Source: Pelagibacteraceae bacterium AG-426-E17 (lineage in GTDB: Bacteria > Pseudomonadota > Alphaproteobacteria > Pelagibacterales > Pelagibacteraceae). Taken from it: a DNA stretch of 64,000 nucleotides. The translations under genes and the position numbers were made by a program. Below the pieces are notes generated by a model. It was not told the DNA's origin. It searched no databases and worked only from the letters and a program-made list of their open reading frames with translations. Where the stretch lies: NCBI GenBank assembly GCA_003210095.1, contig QCNP01000001.1:232001-296000 (forward strand), written 5' to 3'. Shown here piece after piece: positions 34,349 through 48,236 of this stretch (position 1 is the first letter of the stretch; each line of letters begins with the position of its first letter).

Positions 34349-35470
34349 ATGGAAAAATATAACAATATAAAAAAATTAATTATTAATAAACCATTAAAAC
34401 TTGATTGTGGTGTTACTATTTCAGATTATCCTTTGGCTTACGAGACTTATGGAAATTTAAATAGAAGTAAAGATAACGCAATAATGGTATTTCATGCACT
34501 TACTGGAGATCAATTTGCATCAGGTAAAAATCCAGTCACAAATAAAGATGGTTGGTGGTCTTATGTTATCGGTCCAAACAAAGCGTTGGATACAAATAAA
34601 TATTTTGTAATTTGCGCAAATGTAATAGGTGGTTGTATGGGTTCTTATGGACCAAACTCTATTGATCAAAATAGTGGAAACAAAATTGGTATTAACTTTC
34701 CAGTAATAACAATAAACGACATGGTTAACGCTCAATTCAATCTTCTTAATCATTTTGGTATAAGTAAATTATTTTGTGTAACTGGTGGATCTATGGGTGG
34801 GATGCAAGTTTTACAATTCGTTGCCAACTTTCCTGATAAATCAAAAATTGCCATACCAATAGCATGTTCTGCTAGTCACTCAGCTCAAAACATTGCATTT
34901 AATGAATTAGGTAGGCAAGCAATAATGGCAGATGAGAACTGGAAAAATGGTAATTATGAACTAGAAAATTTATCACCAGCAAAAGGTTTATCAGTTGCTA
35001 GAATGGCTGCCCATATAACATATTTATCCAAAAAAGGTTTACAGGAAAAATTTGGAAGAAAACTTCAGGAACGTGACAAAATTAAATTTGGATTTGACGC
35101 TGATTTTCAAATTGAAAGTTATCTTAGATACCAAGGGTCAATATTTGTTGATCGGTTTGATGCCAATAGTTATCTTTATATTACTAGAGCAATGGATTAT
35201 TTTGATCTAAGCAAGAACTACAATGGTGATTTGTCAAAAGTTTTTAAAAATACTAAAACTAAATTTTTTATTATCTCATTTACTTCGGATTGGCTATACC
35301 CAACTGTGGAAAATAGAGAAATAGTTATAGCTCTTAATGCTATAAATGCAGATGTAGGATTTTTAGAGATTAAATCTGATAAAGGACATGACTCGTTTTT
35401 GTTAGATGTTCCTGATTTTATAAATTCATTAAAAAATTTTGTAGATAATTCTTATAAAAAACAACTATGA
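34349..35470 (+). CDS. metX: Homoserine O-acetyltransferase
   Basis: A 373-residue alpha/beta-hydrolase-fold enzyme acylating homoserine with acetyl-CoA for methionine synthesis. The catalytic Ser is in VTGGSMGGMQVLQF, the Asp in FTSDWLYPT and the His in DKGHDSFLLD. HALTGDQFASG, GWWSYVIGPNKALDT, NVIGGCMGSYGP and AHITYLSKKGLQEKFGR are MetX family blocks. Some MetX homologs use succinyl-CoA, so acetyl-CoA specificity is inferred. It sits under the SAM-II riboswitch and overlaps metW by four bases. Confidence 0.95.
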   Translation: MEKYNNIKKLIINKPLKLDCGVTISDYPLAYETYGNLNRSKDNAIMVFHALTGDQFASGKNPVTNKDGWWSYVIGPNKALDTNKYFVICANVIGGCMGSYGPNSIDQNSGNKIGINFPVITINDMVNAQFNLLNHFGISKLFCVTGGSMGGMQVLQFVANFPDKSKIAIPIACSASHSAQNIAFNELGRQAIMADENWKNGNYELENLSPAKGLSVARMAAHITYLSKKGLQEKFGRKLQERDKIKFGFDADFQIESYLRYQGSIFVDRFDANSYLYITRAMDYFDLSKNYNGDLSKVFKNTKTKFFIISFTSDWLYPTVENREIVIALNAINADVGFLEIKSDKGHDSFLLDVPDFINSLKNFVDNSYKKQL

Positions 35471-36063
35471 AAGAAGAATTTAAAATAATAGCAAACTCAA
35501 TTCAAAAGAATAAATCAATTTTAGACGTAGGGTGCGGGGATGGTGAGTTGATGAAATTTATTTACGAAAATATATCAAACAAAATTAGAGGTTTAGAAAT
35601 TTCAAAAGATAATGTTCAAATATGTATCCAAAAAGGACTTACAGTTATAGAGGGTAATGCTGAAATGGATTTACAGCAATTCCCCAGCAACAGTTTTGAT
35701 TACGTGATATTAAGTCAAACTTTGCAAGCTTTTTTAAATCCTGAAAAAGTTATTAATGATTTATTAAGAATAGGAAAAACTTCTATTGTGACTATTCCAA
35801 ATTTTGGTTATTGGAAGGTTAGATTTAATCTTTTATTTAAAGGAACAATGCCTGTTACAAAAACGTTACCTAATGAATGGTATAATACACCGAATCTCCA
35901 TATGTGCTCAATTAAAGACTTTGTTAATTTCTGTAATAAGAGAAAAATTCATTTATTTAAATCTTTAGCTCTTACAAATAATAAAGTATCTTCAATTAAT
36001 AAGTTTAATTTAAATTTTAAAAACTTAACATCAGAACTTGGAATTTTTTTATTAGAAAAATGA
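35467..36063 (+). CDS. metW: Methionine biosynthesis protein MetW
   Basis: A 198-residue class I methyltransferase-fold protein. SILDVGCGDGELMKFI is the SAM-binding loop. VIEGNAEMDLQQFPSNSFDYVILSQTLQ and SIVTIPNFGYWKVRFNLLFKGTMPVTKTLPNEWYNTPN match MetW, whose last block (PNFGHWR..L) is nearly invariant. MetW is thought to support the homoserine acyltransferase MetX, and it is encoded with it here (ATGA overlaps on both sides). Its own enzymatic activity is not established. The C-terminus is Asn/Lys-rich. Confidence 0.93.
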   Translation: MKEEFKIIANSIQKNKSILDVGCGDGELMKFIYENISNKIRGLEISKDNVQICIQKGLTVIEGNAEMDLQQFPSNSFDYVILSQTLQAFLNPEKVINDLLRIGKTSIVTIPNFGYWKVRFNLLFKGTMPVTKTLPNEWYNTPNLHMCSIKDFVNFCNKRKIHLFKSLALTNNKVSSINKFNLNFKNLTSELGIFLLEK

Positions 36064-36776
36064 TAAAAGTTGAAACTGTAAAATGCTTAAAAGATAATTT
36101 TTCATACGTAATCCATAATAATACTGAGGCATTGGTTATTGATCCAAGTGAGTCTAGACCAATAAATCGCTTACTAGAAAAATTAAAGTTGAAATTGAAA
36201 TATATTTTAAATACACACCATCACTTTGACCATGTTGATGGAAATTCTGATTTAAAAGAAAAATACAAATGTAAAATAATTGGTTTTATAGATGACAAAA
36301 AAAGAATACCTGGAATAGATATTTGTCTGGAAAATCATGAAGTATTCAATGAGGGAGATTTTAAATTTAAAATTTATCATACGCCTGGTCATACTTCGGG
36401 TCATATATGTTATCATTTTTTTGATCAAAAAAATTTATTTACAGGAGATACATTATTTTCCTTAAGCTGTGGAAGATTGTTTGAGGGAACTTATGAGGAT
36501 ATGTTTAAATCTTTATCATTAATTAAAACTTTTGATGAAGAAACACTAATTTACTGTGGACATGAATATACATTGGCTAACGCAAAGTTCTGTATTAAGC
36601 ATGATCCAAATAATGAACACCTTAAAAAGAAAATAGTTTCAATCACTGAAAATATAAAAGCAGGAATACCAACAATTCCAACTATTTTGAAAGAGGAACT
36701 TAAGTGTAATATATTTTTGAAGGCAGAAAACATAGAAACCTTTACGAAATTAAGAGATTTAAAGGATAATTTTTAG
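36060..36776 (+). CDS. gloB: Hydroxyacylglutathione hydrolase (glyoxalase II)
   Basis: A 238-residue metallo-beta-lactamase-fold enzyme hydrolysing S-lactoylglutathione in methylglyoxal detoxification. LNTHHHFDHVDGN is the metal-binding motif, HTPGHTSGHICYHF the second His site, FTGDTLFSLSCGRLFEGT the third, and YCGHEYTLANAKFC with HxxxT...A the glutathione-binding region that distinguishes GloB from generic MBL proteins. It is coupled to metW by an ATGA overlap, so it probably belongs to the metX transcript. Confidence 0.94.
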   Translation: MIKVETVKCLKDNFSYVIHNNTEALVIDPSESRPINRLLEKLKLKLKYILNTHHHFDHVDGNSDLKEKYKCKIIGFIDDKKRIPGIDICLENHEVFNEGDFKFKIYHTPGHTSGHICYHFFDQKNLFTGDTLFSLSCGRLFEGTYEDMFKSLSLIKTFDEETLIYCGHEYTLANAKFCIKHDPNNEHLKKKIVSITENIKAGIPTIPTILKEELKCNIFLKAENIETFTKLRDLKDNF

Positions 36777-36786
36777 TTAATTAACC

Positions 36787-36814
36787 TTGACTATAAAAAG
36801 GCTAATTATATATT
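36787..36814 (+). promoter_or_regulatory. Sigma70-type promoter of the rplU-rpmA-obg operon
   Basis: TTGACT (36787-36792), 16-base spacer, TATATT (36809-36814), in the 63-base gap after gloB. The expected start is near 36821, giving a leader of about 20 bases before rplU. It is one of the best promoter matches in the window. Confidence 0.65.
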
Positions 36815-36839
36815 GCATTAAATTTTTAGGTAAAGAAAT

Positions 36840-37238
36840 ATGTCTTTTGCAATAATACAAACAGGTGGCAAACAATATAAAGTCAAAGCTGGTGAGATAA
36901 TAAAAGTAGAGAAATTTGGTAATAATAAACCAAACTCTACAGTAGAATTTAAAGAAATCCTTGCTTATGGGGATGATAAAAATATTGAAGTAGGTTTACC
37001 AACAGTTCAGGGTGCTAAAGTTGAAGCTGAGTTTTTAAAAAACTCTAAAAATAGAACGGTCCTTATATTTAAAAAGAGACGAAGAAAAAATTCTAGAAGA
37101 AAAAATGGTCACAGACAACAATACGCATTAATTAGAGTAAAAAAGATAATGTCAAAAGATGGTAAAGTGTTATCCGAAGCTGGAAAAATTGATAAGATTA
37201 ATAAAGAAAAAAAGACAGAAACAGGGAAAAACAAATAA
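36840..37238 (+). CDS. rplU: 50S ribosomal protein L21
   Basis: A 132-residue ribosomal protein. AIIQTGGKQYKVKAGEIIKVEK is the L21 signature N-terminus, followed by the basic KKRRRKNSRRKNGHRQQYALIRV segment. The C-terminal 30 residues are a Lys/Glu-rich extension beyond the E. coli length of 103. It starts the classic rplU-rpmA-obgE run, with rpmA three bases downstream. Confidence 0.96.
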   Translation: MSFAIIQTGGKQYKVKAGEIIKVEKFGNNKPNSTVEFKEILAYGDDKNIEVGLPTVQGAKVEAEFLKNSKNRTVLIFKKRRRKNSRRKNGHRQQYALIRVKKIMSKDGKVLSEAGKIDKINKEKKTETGKNK

Positions 37239-37241
37239 ATT

Positions 37242-39605
<2,364 letters not shown>

Positions 39606-39606
39606 T

Positions 39607-40857
39607 ATGAAAAAATATTTGAAAAAATTAGGCCAAGCATCTTGTAAGGCAAGCCTCAATAAAGTTAGTACAAAATTAAAAAATAAAGTTTTATTAAAAT
39701 TTAGCAAGTTGTTGCGGGAAAATTCCAGAGAAATATTGTTGCAAAATAAAAGAGATGTTGAAGTAGCTAAGAAAAAAAATATCAATAAAAACCTCATCGC
39801 AAGACTAGAGATAAGTAAAAAAACGCTTAATAATATAGTTAAAACAGTAATTGATATATCTAGATTGAAAGACCCAGTCGGAATTATTTTGGATAAGTGG
39901 CAAAGACCAAATGGTTTAAAAATAAAAAAAGTATCAATACCAATAGGTGTTATTGGTGTTATTTATGAAAGTAGGCCTAACGTAACTGTGGATCTTTCTT
40001 GCCTTTGTTTTAAATCTGGTAATTCAGTGATTCTAAAGGGTGGATCTGAGGCTTTTTACACAAATAAATTATTTGTAAAGTTATTTAGAGAATCTCTTAG
40101 GCTAAATAGAATAGATAAAAATTACGTACAGTTAATTGAAAAGAAGGAAAGAAAAGTCGTTAAACATCTATTAAAAGATATGAGAGATTATATTGATGTT
40201 ATGATTCCTAGAGGAGGGAAAAATCTTGTAAAGACAGTAAAAAAATTATGTAATGTTCCTGTAATAGGTCACTTAGAAGGTATTTGTCATACATTTATTG
40301 ACAAAAACCTAAGCATAAAAATAGCAAGAAAAATAGTTGTAAACGCAAAAATGAGAAACGTTAGTATATGCGGTGCTACAGAAACTTTATTAGTTCATAA
40401 AGATTGTCCAAAGAAAGAAATAAATTTAATACTTAATGATTTAAAAAATAGTGGATGTGTAATTTATGGTGATAAAAAAACAAAAAAAATTTTTAAAGGT
40501 AATATTAAGGAAGCAAATGATAAAAATTGGGGAAAAGAATATCTTGATGCAAAGATTTCAGTGAAAATTGTGAAAGATATTTACGAGGCAGTGCAACATA
40601 TTAATAAATATGGAACTATGCATACTGATTCTATAATTACAAAAAATATGCTAAATGCTAATTATTTTGTAGGAAATGTAAAAAGTTCTATCGTTATGCA
40701 TAATACATCTACTCAATTTGCTGATGGAGGAGAACTAGGTTTTGGTGGTGAAGTTGGAATATCTACTAATAAATTGCCTCCTAGGGGTCCTGTAGGATTA
40801 AATCAATTAGTATCATTTAAATATCATGTTGCTGGAAATGGCCAAATCAGAAAATAA
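39607..40857 (+). CDS. proA: Gamma-glutamyl phosphate reductase
   Basis: A 416-residue NADPH-dependent aldehyde-dehydrogenase-fold enzyme making glutamate-5-semialdehyde. RPNGLKIKKVSIPIGVIGVIYESRPNVTVD, KSGNSVILKGGSEAFYTN, MIPRGGKNLVKTV, the Cys nucleophile region (VVNAKMRNVSICGATETLLVHKD), and C-terminal FADGGELGFGGEVGISTNKLPPRGPVGL are all ProA-specific. The long Lys-rich N-terminus (about 60 residues) is typical. Its 3' end is overlapped by the nadD start in another frame. Confidence 0.95.
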   Translation: MKKYLKKLGQASCKASLNKVSTKLKNKVLLKFSKLLRENSREILLQNKRDVEVAKKKNINKNLIARLEISKKTLNNIVKTVIDISRLKDPVGIILDKWQRPNGLKIKKVSIPIGVIGVIYESRPNVTVDLSCLCFKSGNSVILKGGSEAFYTNKLFVKLFRESLRLNRIDKNYVQLIEKKERKVVKHLLKDMRDYIDVMIPRGGKNLVKTVKKLCNVPVIGHLEGICHTFIDKNLSIKIARKIVVNAKMRNVSICGATETLLVHKDCPKKEINLILNDLKNSGCVIYGDKKTKKIFKGNIKEANDKNWGKEYLDAKISVKIVKDIYEAVQHINKYGTMHTDSIITKNMLNANYFVGNVKSSIVMHNTSTQFADGGELGFGGEVGISTNKLPPRGPVGLNQLVSFKYHVAGNGQIRK

Positions 40858-41386
40858 ATTAAAAAAAAATTTAACAGAAAAAATTGCTATATTAGGTGGA
40901 ACTTTTGATCCACCACACAAAGGTCATTTAAAGATTTCACAGGTTGCAAAAAAAAAATTTGGATTGAAAAAAGTTTATTGGGCAATAACACAGAAAAGTC
41001 CTTTTAAAAAGAAAAGCTTCAACAATTTGAAAAAAAGAATAATTCTATCTAAGAATTTAACCAAGAAGCAAAAGTACATTCATGTTGTTTTTTTTGAAAA
41101 AAAAATTAATTCCAATAGAACCTATAACCTTATAAAATATTTCAAGCATAAAAATAAGAAAAAAGAATTGTATTTTTTACTAGGTGCAGATAACTTAATC
41201 AGTTTCCATAAATGGCAAAATTGGAAAAAAATATCTAGTATTTGTAAAATAGCTGTATTTGATAGACTTAACTTTAAACAAAAATCAAAAAAATCAGTGG
41301 CATTTAAGACCCTTAAAAATAAAGGTCTTATATATGTAAATTTTAATAGAGTTAATATTTCATCTTCAAAATTAAGGAAATTTTGA
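40838..41386 (+). CDS. nadD: Nicotinate-mononucleotide adenylyltransferase
   Basis: A 182-residue NAD-synthesis enzyme. AILGGTFDPPHKGHLKIS carries the HxGH nucleotidyltransferase motif. VYWAITQKSPFKKK, the FLLGADNLISFHKWQNWKKI block and the final NISSSKLRKF (the ISS.T.R motif) complete the family signature. It begins inside proA; I chose the ATG at 40838 over one 12 bases earlier (40826), which is equally possible. The chain is shorter than E. coli NadD (213) and ends right after the ISSS helix. rsfS follows 15 bases later. Confidence 0.9.
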   Translation: MAKSENKLKKNLTEKIAILGGTFDPPHKGHLKISQVAKKKFGLKKVYWAITQKSPFKKKSFNNLKKRIILSKNLTKKQKYIHVVFFEKKINSNRTYNLIKYFKHKNKKKELYFLLGADNLISFHKWQNWKKISSICKIAVFDRLNFKQKSKKSVAFKTLKNKGLIYVNFNRVNISSSKLRKF

Positions 41387-41401
41387 TATGATGAATAATT
41401 A

Positions 41402-41752
41402 ATGGTTAAAAAACCCGATTTAAAAACTTTAATAATCCAAACACTAGATTACAACAAAGCACTTGACATTGTGTCAATTGACTTAAAAGATAAATCATCC
41501 ATTGCTGATTACATGATAATAGCAAGTGGTACCTCGTCAAGGCACATACAATCTCTATCTGAACAAGTTTTAGAAAAATTTAAGATCAATGGTTTAAATA
41601 ATTGTAAAATTGAGGGCAAAGATAGCTCGGACTGGAAACTTGTTGATGGAATTGATATTGTTGTTCATATATTCAATCCTGAAAAAAGAAAATTCTACGA
41701 GCTAGAAAAAATGTGGTCTGAACTAATACCTAAAGAAAGTTTAATAATATGA
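41402..41752 (+). CDS. rsfS: Ribosomal silencing factor RsfS
   Basis: A 116-residue RsfS/Iojap-family protein binding L14 and blocking 30S joining during starvation. LDYNKALDIVSIDLKDKSSIADYMIIASGTSSRHIQSL is the typical core, followed by EGKDSSDWKLVDGIDIVVHIFNPEKRKFYELEKMW. It overlaps ctpA by four bases. In many alphaproteobacteria rlmH and an M23 peptidase gene lie between rsfS and ctpA; both are missing at this spot. Confidence 0.95.
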   Translation: MVKKPDLKTLIIQTLDYNKALDIVSIDLKDKSSIADYMIIASGTSSRHIQSLSEQVLEKFKINGLNNCKIEGKDSSDWKLVDGIDIVVHIFNPEKRKFYELEKMWSELIPKESLII

Positions 41753-42882
41753 TTAGATTATATATTTTAGTAATTTGTTTTATTTGTTCTTTTGTTTTAA
41801 ATACTTTCGCTAAAGATGAAAGTATATACGACAAAATTGATTTATTTGGAGAGGTTTTAGATAAAATTGGTAAGGAATATGTCGAAGATGTAGATCAATC
41901 AAAAACTATTGATGCTGCAATTAATGGGGTATTGCAATCTTTGGATCCATATTCATCATATTTGTCACCAAAAAATCTTGAGGAAATGCAAACCGACACA
42001 AGAGGAAAGTTTGGAGGTTTAGGTATAGAGGTTGGTATGGAGGCTGGTGTGGTTAAAGTAATCTCTCCAATAGATAATTCTCCAGCTGAAAGAAAAGGTA
42101 TAAAAGCGGGTGATTACATAGTTAAAATTAACAACATACAAGTTCAAGGAAAAACTTTAAATGAAGCTGTAGATTTAATGAGAGGTCCGGTTGGATCAGA
42201 TATAGAGATAACAGTGAGACGTATAGGGGTTAGAAAGTCACTTAAGTTCAATATTACAAGAGAAATTATAGAGGTTGCATCAGTTAAATCTCAAATTTTT
42301 GATAATAAGATTGGTTATATAAGATTGACATCTTTTAATGAAAATAGCGATGATCAAGTTAAAAAAGAAATAAGTAAATTTAGAAAAAATACAAAAATTG
42401 ATGGCTATATTTTAGATCTGAGAAACAATCCTGGCGGTTTATTGACTCAAGCAATAAGGATTTCAGACTTTTTCCTAAATGAAGGTGAAATTGTATCAAC
42501 TAAGGGTAGGGATAAAGAGGAAAATGAAAAATGGTTTGCAAAAAAAGGAGATTTAATAAAAGGAAAAGCCTTAATAGTTTTAATTAACAAAGGATCTGCA
42601 TCAGCATCAGAAATTGTTGCTGGTGCTTTGAAAGATCATAAGCGAGCAATTTTAGTTGGACAAACAAGTTACGGAAAAGGATCAGTTCAATCAATAATAC
42701 CTCTTAAAAATAGAGGGGCAATCAGATTAACTATTTCAAAATATTATTTACCTTCCGGTCAATCAATATCTGAAGTCGGAGTCACACCAGATATATTTGT
42801 AGAGGAAGATAATGATGATTTTAGAATACTATCAGAAAATGATAACCAATTGAATTTTGCTAGAAAATTGTTTACTGGTTAA
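41749..42882 (+). CDS. ctpA: C-terminal processing peptidase, S41 family
   Basis: A 377-residue periplasmic serine protease. A signal peptide (residues 1-21, YILVICFICSFVLNTFA) is followed by the CtpA N-terminal region, a PDZ domain (about 85-165, GGLGIEVGMEAGVVKVISPI to VDLMRGPVGSDIEITVRR), and the S41 catalytic domain with Ser in NKGSASASEIVAGAL and Lys in TSYGKGSVQSI. ILDLRNNPGGLL is the standard S41 block. It degrades or trims periplasmic proteins; in other bacteria partner targets include cell-wall hydrolases. It ends six bases before rppH. Confidence 0.94.
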   Translation: MIRLYILVICFICSFVLNTFAKDESIYDKIDLFGEVLDKIGKEYVEDVDQSKTIDAAINGVLQSLDPYSSYLSPKNLEEMQTDTRGKFGGLGIEVGMEAGVVKVISPIDNSPAERKGIKAGDYIVKINNIQVQGKTLNEAVDLMRGPVGSDIEITVRRIGVRKSLKFNITREIIEVASVKSQIFDNKIGYIRLTSFNENSDDQVKKEISKFRKNTKIDGYILDLRNNPGGLLTQAIRISDFFLNEGEIVSTKGRDKEENEKWFAKKGDLIKGKALIVLINKGSASASEIVAGALKDHKRAILVGQTSYGKGSVQSIIPLKNRGAIRLTISKYYLPSGQSISEVGVTPDIFVEEDNDDFRILSENDNQLNFARKLFTG

Positions 42883-42888
42883 ATAATA

Positions 42889-43368
42889 ATGGATGAAAAG
42901 TTTAAAAATTTACCCTTGAGAATAGGAGTGGGTATAGTTCTTTTAAATAAAGATAATAAAGTGTTTGTAGCAAAAAGATTGGATAACCCGAATAATTTTT
43001 GGCAAATGCCTCAAGGTGGTGTTGATAAAAATGAAAATTATCTAGATGCAGCACTTAGAGAGCTAGAAGAGGAAACAGGTGTTAGAAATGTAGATTTAAT
43101 AAAAGAAATAGATGGATATCAGACTTATTTTTTACCCAACAATCTTCTTGGCATAATCTGGAGAGGTAAATACAAAGGTCAAAAACAGAAATGGTTTTGT
43201 ATGAGATTTAAAGGTAGTGACACAGATATTAACATAAAAACCAAAAAACCAGAATTTTCAGAATGGAAATGGATTGATTTAGACGAAATTACAAATTGGG
43301 TCGTTGATTTTAAAACTCACGTTTACAAAAATTTAAAGTCAGAAGTTAAGAAAATTATATTTAATTGA
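42889..43368 (+). CDS. rppH: RNA pyrophosphohydrolase (Nudix)
   Basis: A 159-residue Nudix enzyme that removes pyrophosphate from 5' ends of mRNA and so starts decay. RIGVGIVLLNKDNKVFVAKRLD and FWQMPQGGVDKNE lead into a Nudix box in which GX5EX7REUXEEXGU is fully satisfied (ending RELEEETGV). The later QKQKWFCMRFKGSDTDINI and FSEWKWIDLDEI are RppH/YgdP-specific. Last gene of the rplU-to-rppH run; it overlaps the 3' end of opposite-strand atpC by 8 bases. Confidence 0.94.
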   Translation: MDEKFKNLPLRIGVGIVLLNKDNKVFVAKRLDNPNNFWQMPQGGVDKNENYLDAALRELEEETGVRNVDLIKEIDGYQTYFLPNNLLGIIWRGKYKGQKQKWFCMRFKGSDTDINIKTKKPEFSEWKWIDLDEITNWVVDFKTHVYKNLKSEVKKIIFN

Positions 43369-43756
43369 GTTTTAAAGAATTTAGAACTTCAATTTTTTGA
43401 TCCAAAATAAATCTTTCCTGATCATTCATATTTTCTTTTTTTAAATCTTCTTCTGCATTTTTAACAATTCTATCAATATTATTTTTATCAAAGTTTTTTA
43501 AATCAAAAATATTACTAGTTAGTATAGACAAGTTATTATCTTTAAACTCAACAATTCCATCATCTACATAAAAATTTAAGGTTTCATTTTTAGATTTAAC
43601 ATCAATTATTCCTGGTTTTAGAAAAGAAATTATAGGTATATGATCTTTTAGTATACCCATATAACCTTCTATTGCTGGTACAATAACTTCAATTGTGTCT
43701 TTTTTTATTAAAAAAGATTTTTCTGGACTTATAATTTCTAAATTAAATTGATCCAT
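43361..43756 (-). CDS. atpC: ATP synthase epsilon subunit (F1)
   Basis: A 131-residue subunit. The N-terminal beta-sandwich is clear (FNLEIISPEKSFLIKKDTIEVIVPAIEGYMGILKDHIPIISFLKPGII). The C-terminal helical hairpin (NAEEDLKKENMNDQERFILD) is present but weakly conserved. Epsilon forms the F1 rotor stalk. It is the last gene of atpHAGDC, directly following atpD without spacer, and overlaps rppH at the 3' ends. Confidence 0.93.
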   Translation of the reverse strand: MDQFNLEIISPEKSFLIKKDTIEVIVPAIEGYMGILKDHIPIISFLKPGIIDVKSKNETLNFYVDDGIVEFKDNNLSILTSNIFDLKNFDKNNIDRIVKNAEEDLKKENMNDQERFILDQKIEVLNSLKLN

Positions 43757-46051
<2,295 letters not shown>

Positions 46052-46059
<8 letters not shown>

Positions 46060-47590
46060 TTTTAAATTTTTCTTTTAATTCATTTATTAATGTTGCTAAT
46101 TGTTTTTCAATATTTTCATCAAGTTTGCCTGTATTAGAAATACTTTCAATAATTTCAGGTTTCTCGGATTTACATTTTTCCAAAAGTTGGTTTTCGAAAT
46201 CTTCGATATTTTTCAGATCTACATCGTCTAGATACCCTCTAACGCCTGCAAATATAGTTAGAACTTGCTCTGCAACAGTCATTGGTGAATATTGTTTTTG
46301 TTTTAATAATTCTGTTAATTTTGATCCTCTGTTTAATAATTTTTGAGTTGAGGCATCTAAATCAGATCCGAATTGGGCAAATGCTGCCATTTCCCTATAT
46401 TGAGCCAACTCTAATTTAATTGAACCTGCAACTTTTTTCATCGCTTTAGTTTGGGCGGCTGATCCTACTCTTGAAACAGATAGTCCAACGTTAACTGCTG
46501 GTCTAATACCTTGGTTAAATAACTCTGTTTCTAAAAAAATTTGTCCGTCTGTAATTGAAATTACATTGGTAGGAATATATGCAGAGACATCTCCTGCCTG
46601 TGTCTCTATCACAGGTAATGCTGTCAATGAGCCACCTCCGTTCGCATCACTTAGTTTTGCTGCTCTTTCTAAAAGTCTACTGTGTAAATAAAAGACATCA
46701 CCTGGATAAGCTTCTCTGCCTGGAGGTCTTCTAAGTAATAAAGACATTTGACGGTAGGCTACAGCTTGTTTTGACAAGTCATCGTAAATAATAAGTGCAT
46801 GCATTCCATTGTCTCTAAAATATTCTCCCATAGCACAACCAGTATACGGTGCTAAGAATTGTAATGGAGCGGAGTCTGACGCTGTTGCTGAAACTATAGT
46901 AGTATATTCCATGGCTCCTGCGTCCTCTAATGTCTTTACAATTTGCGCAACTGTAGATCTTTTTTGACCAATGGCAACATAAATACAATAAAGTTTTTTG
47001 CTCTCATCATCAGACTCATTGATTTTTTTTTGATTTATTATTGTATCGATTGCAACTGCTGTTTTACCAGTTTGTCTATCTCCTATAATTAATTCTCTTT
47101 GACCTCTGCCAATAGGAATTAAACTATCAATCGATTTTAAACCAGTTTGCATTGGTTCACCAACAGATTGTCTAGGTATTATACCTGGTGCCTTTACTTC
47201 TACTCTTCTTCTTTCTAAATTTTTTTCGAAATTAGCTTTACCATCTATAGGGTTTCCTAAACCATCAACTACTCTTCCTAATAATTGTTTACCGACCGGG
47301 ACATCGACTATTGCTCCTGTCCTTTTTACAGTATCTCCCTCTTTAATGGCTCTATCATCACCAAAAATAACAACACCTACATTGTCACTTTCAAGGTTTA
47401 ACGCCATTCCTTTTGACCCATCAGAGAACTCAACCATTTCTCCAGCTTGTACATTGTCAAGACCGTATATTCTGGCAATACCGTCACCAACCGATAGGAC
47501 TTGTCCAATTTCTGTAACTTCTGATTTATCACCAAATTTTTTAATTTGTTCTTTTAATATTTTCGTTACCTCTGAAGGATTTATATCCAT
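46052..47590 (-). CDS. atpA: ATP synthase alpha subunit (F1)
   Basis: A 512-residue non-catalytic nucleotide-binding subunit. It shows [21 protein letters not shown], Walker [69 protein letters not shown] and [35 protein letters not shown] with the Arg finger region. Normal length. It abuts atpH directly (no spacer). Confidence 0.98.
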
Positions 47591-48121
47591 TTATTCCTCT
47601 ATCATTTGTGATTTAATTTGTTTAAGTTTATTTTTAATAGAATTATCTATCATAATACTGCCAACTTGGATTATTATTCCCGAAATAAGTTCTTTATCTA
47701 CCTTACAATCCAAATTAATTTTTGATCCAAATTTAGAAAATAGTTCTTTTTTTATTTTCTCTACTTCATCATCTTTAAGTTCTTTAGCAGATATTAATTT
47801 TGCCTCTACTTCACCTCTTTTAAAAGAACAATATGAAATAAAGTCTTTTAAAATTTTATCTAAATAAAAAAGTCTACGTTTACTCACTAAAAACTTTAAA
47901 AATTTATCTAGTATTGTATTAAACTTAAATTTATTTGCGAGAGCGTTTAACATTTCAACATGATCATTTTTTTTAAAAAGAGGATTTTTAATAAAAGCAC
48001 GAAATTCTTTTATTGTTTCTAAGGCTCTTAAAATAGATTTAGCTTGATTCTCAATTTCATTAGCTGCGTTAGCATCGTTAGCTAATTCATATAAGGCTTG
48101 TGAGTAACTGTTAAAGGCCAT
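47591..48121 (-). CDS. atpH: ATP synthase delta subunit (F1)
   Basis: A 176-residue peripheral-stalk subunit connecting F1 to the b subunits. The N-terminal YSQALYELANDANAANEIENQAKSIL helix bundle and the C-terminal conserved KINLDCKVDKELISGIIIQVGSIMIDNSIKNKLKQIKSQM block are the OSCP/delta hallmarks. It is the first gene of the atpHAGDC operon; the Fo genes (atpB, E, F) are not next to it, as usual in alphaproteobacteria with a separate Fo operon. Confidence 0.94.
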   Translation of the reverse strand: MAFNSYSQALYELANDANAANEIENQAKSILRALETIKEFRAFIKNPLFKKNDHVEMLNALANKFKFNTILDKFLKFLVSKRRLFYLDKILKDFISYCSFKRGEVEAKLISAKELKDDEVEKIKKELFSKFGSKINLDCKVDKELISGIIIQVGSIMIDNSIKNKLKQIKSQMIEE

Positions 48122-48236
48122 TTTAAGTGATTATTTTCAAGTTAGTATAGTTAGATCTTTAATTTTTGAATTAATTAACATATAGCCTAGTTACGATCAA
48201 GCAAGAGGTGAGAAAAAATACATATATTTTTCTGTG
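48122..48236 (-). promoter_or_regulatory. Leader/promoter region of the atp operon
   Basis: This 115-base gap between priA and atpH is the only sizeable spacer in the lower-strand block 43-64 kb. On the lower strand TTGCTT, 16 bases, TATGTT gives a weak promoter, and a TATACT box (48149-48144) lies about 23 bases before the atpH ATG without a good -35. I see no hairpin or small ORF. A promoter is expected here but the exact site is uncertain. Confidence 0.3.

Noticed and set aside
34520-34753. A 77-residue open frame on the lower strand inside metX
   Set aside because: It is fully covered by the metX coding frame with catalytic motifs, and its composition (rich in Cys, Thr, Tyr) is unlike proteins of this genome.
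47346-47867. A 173-residue upper-strand open frame across the atpA/atpH junction
   Set aside because: It is antisense to two unmistakable F1 subunits and is Ser/Pro-rich, as expected of a shadow of lysine- and glycine-rich coding sequence.
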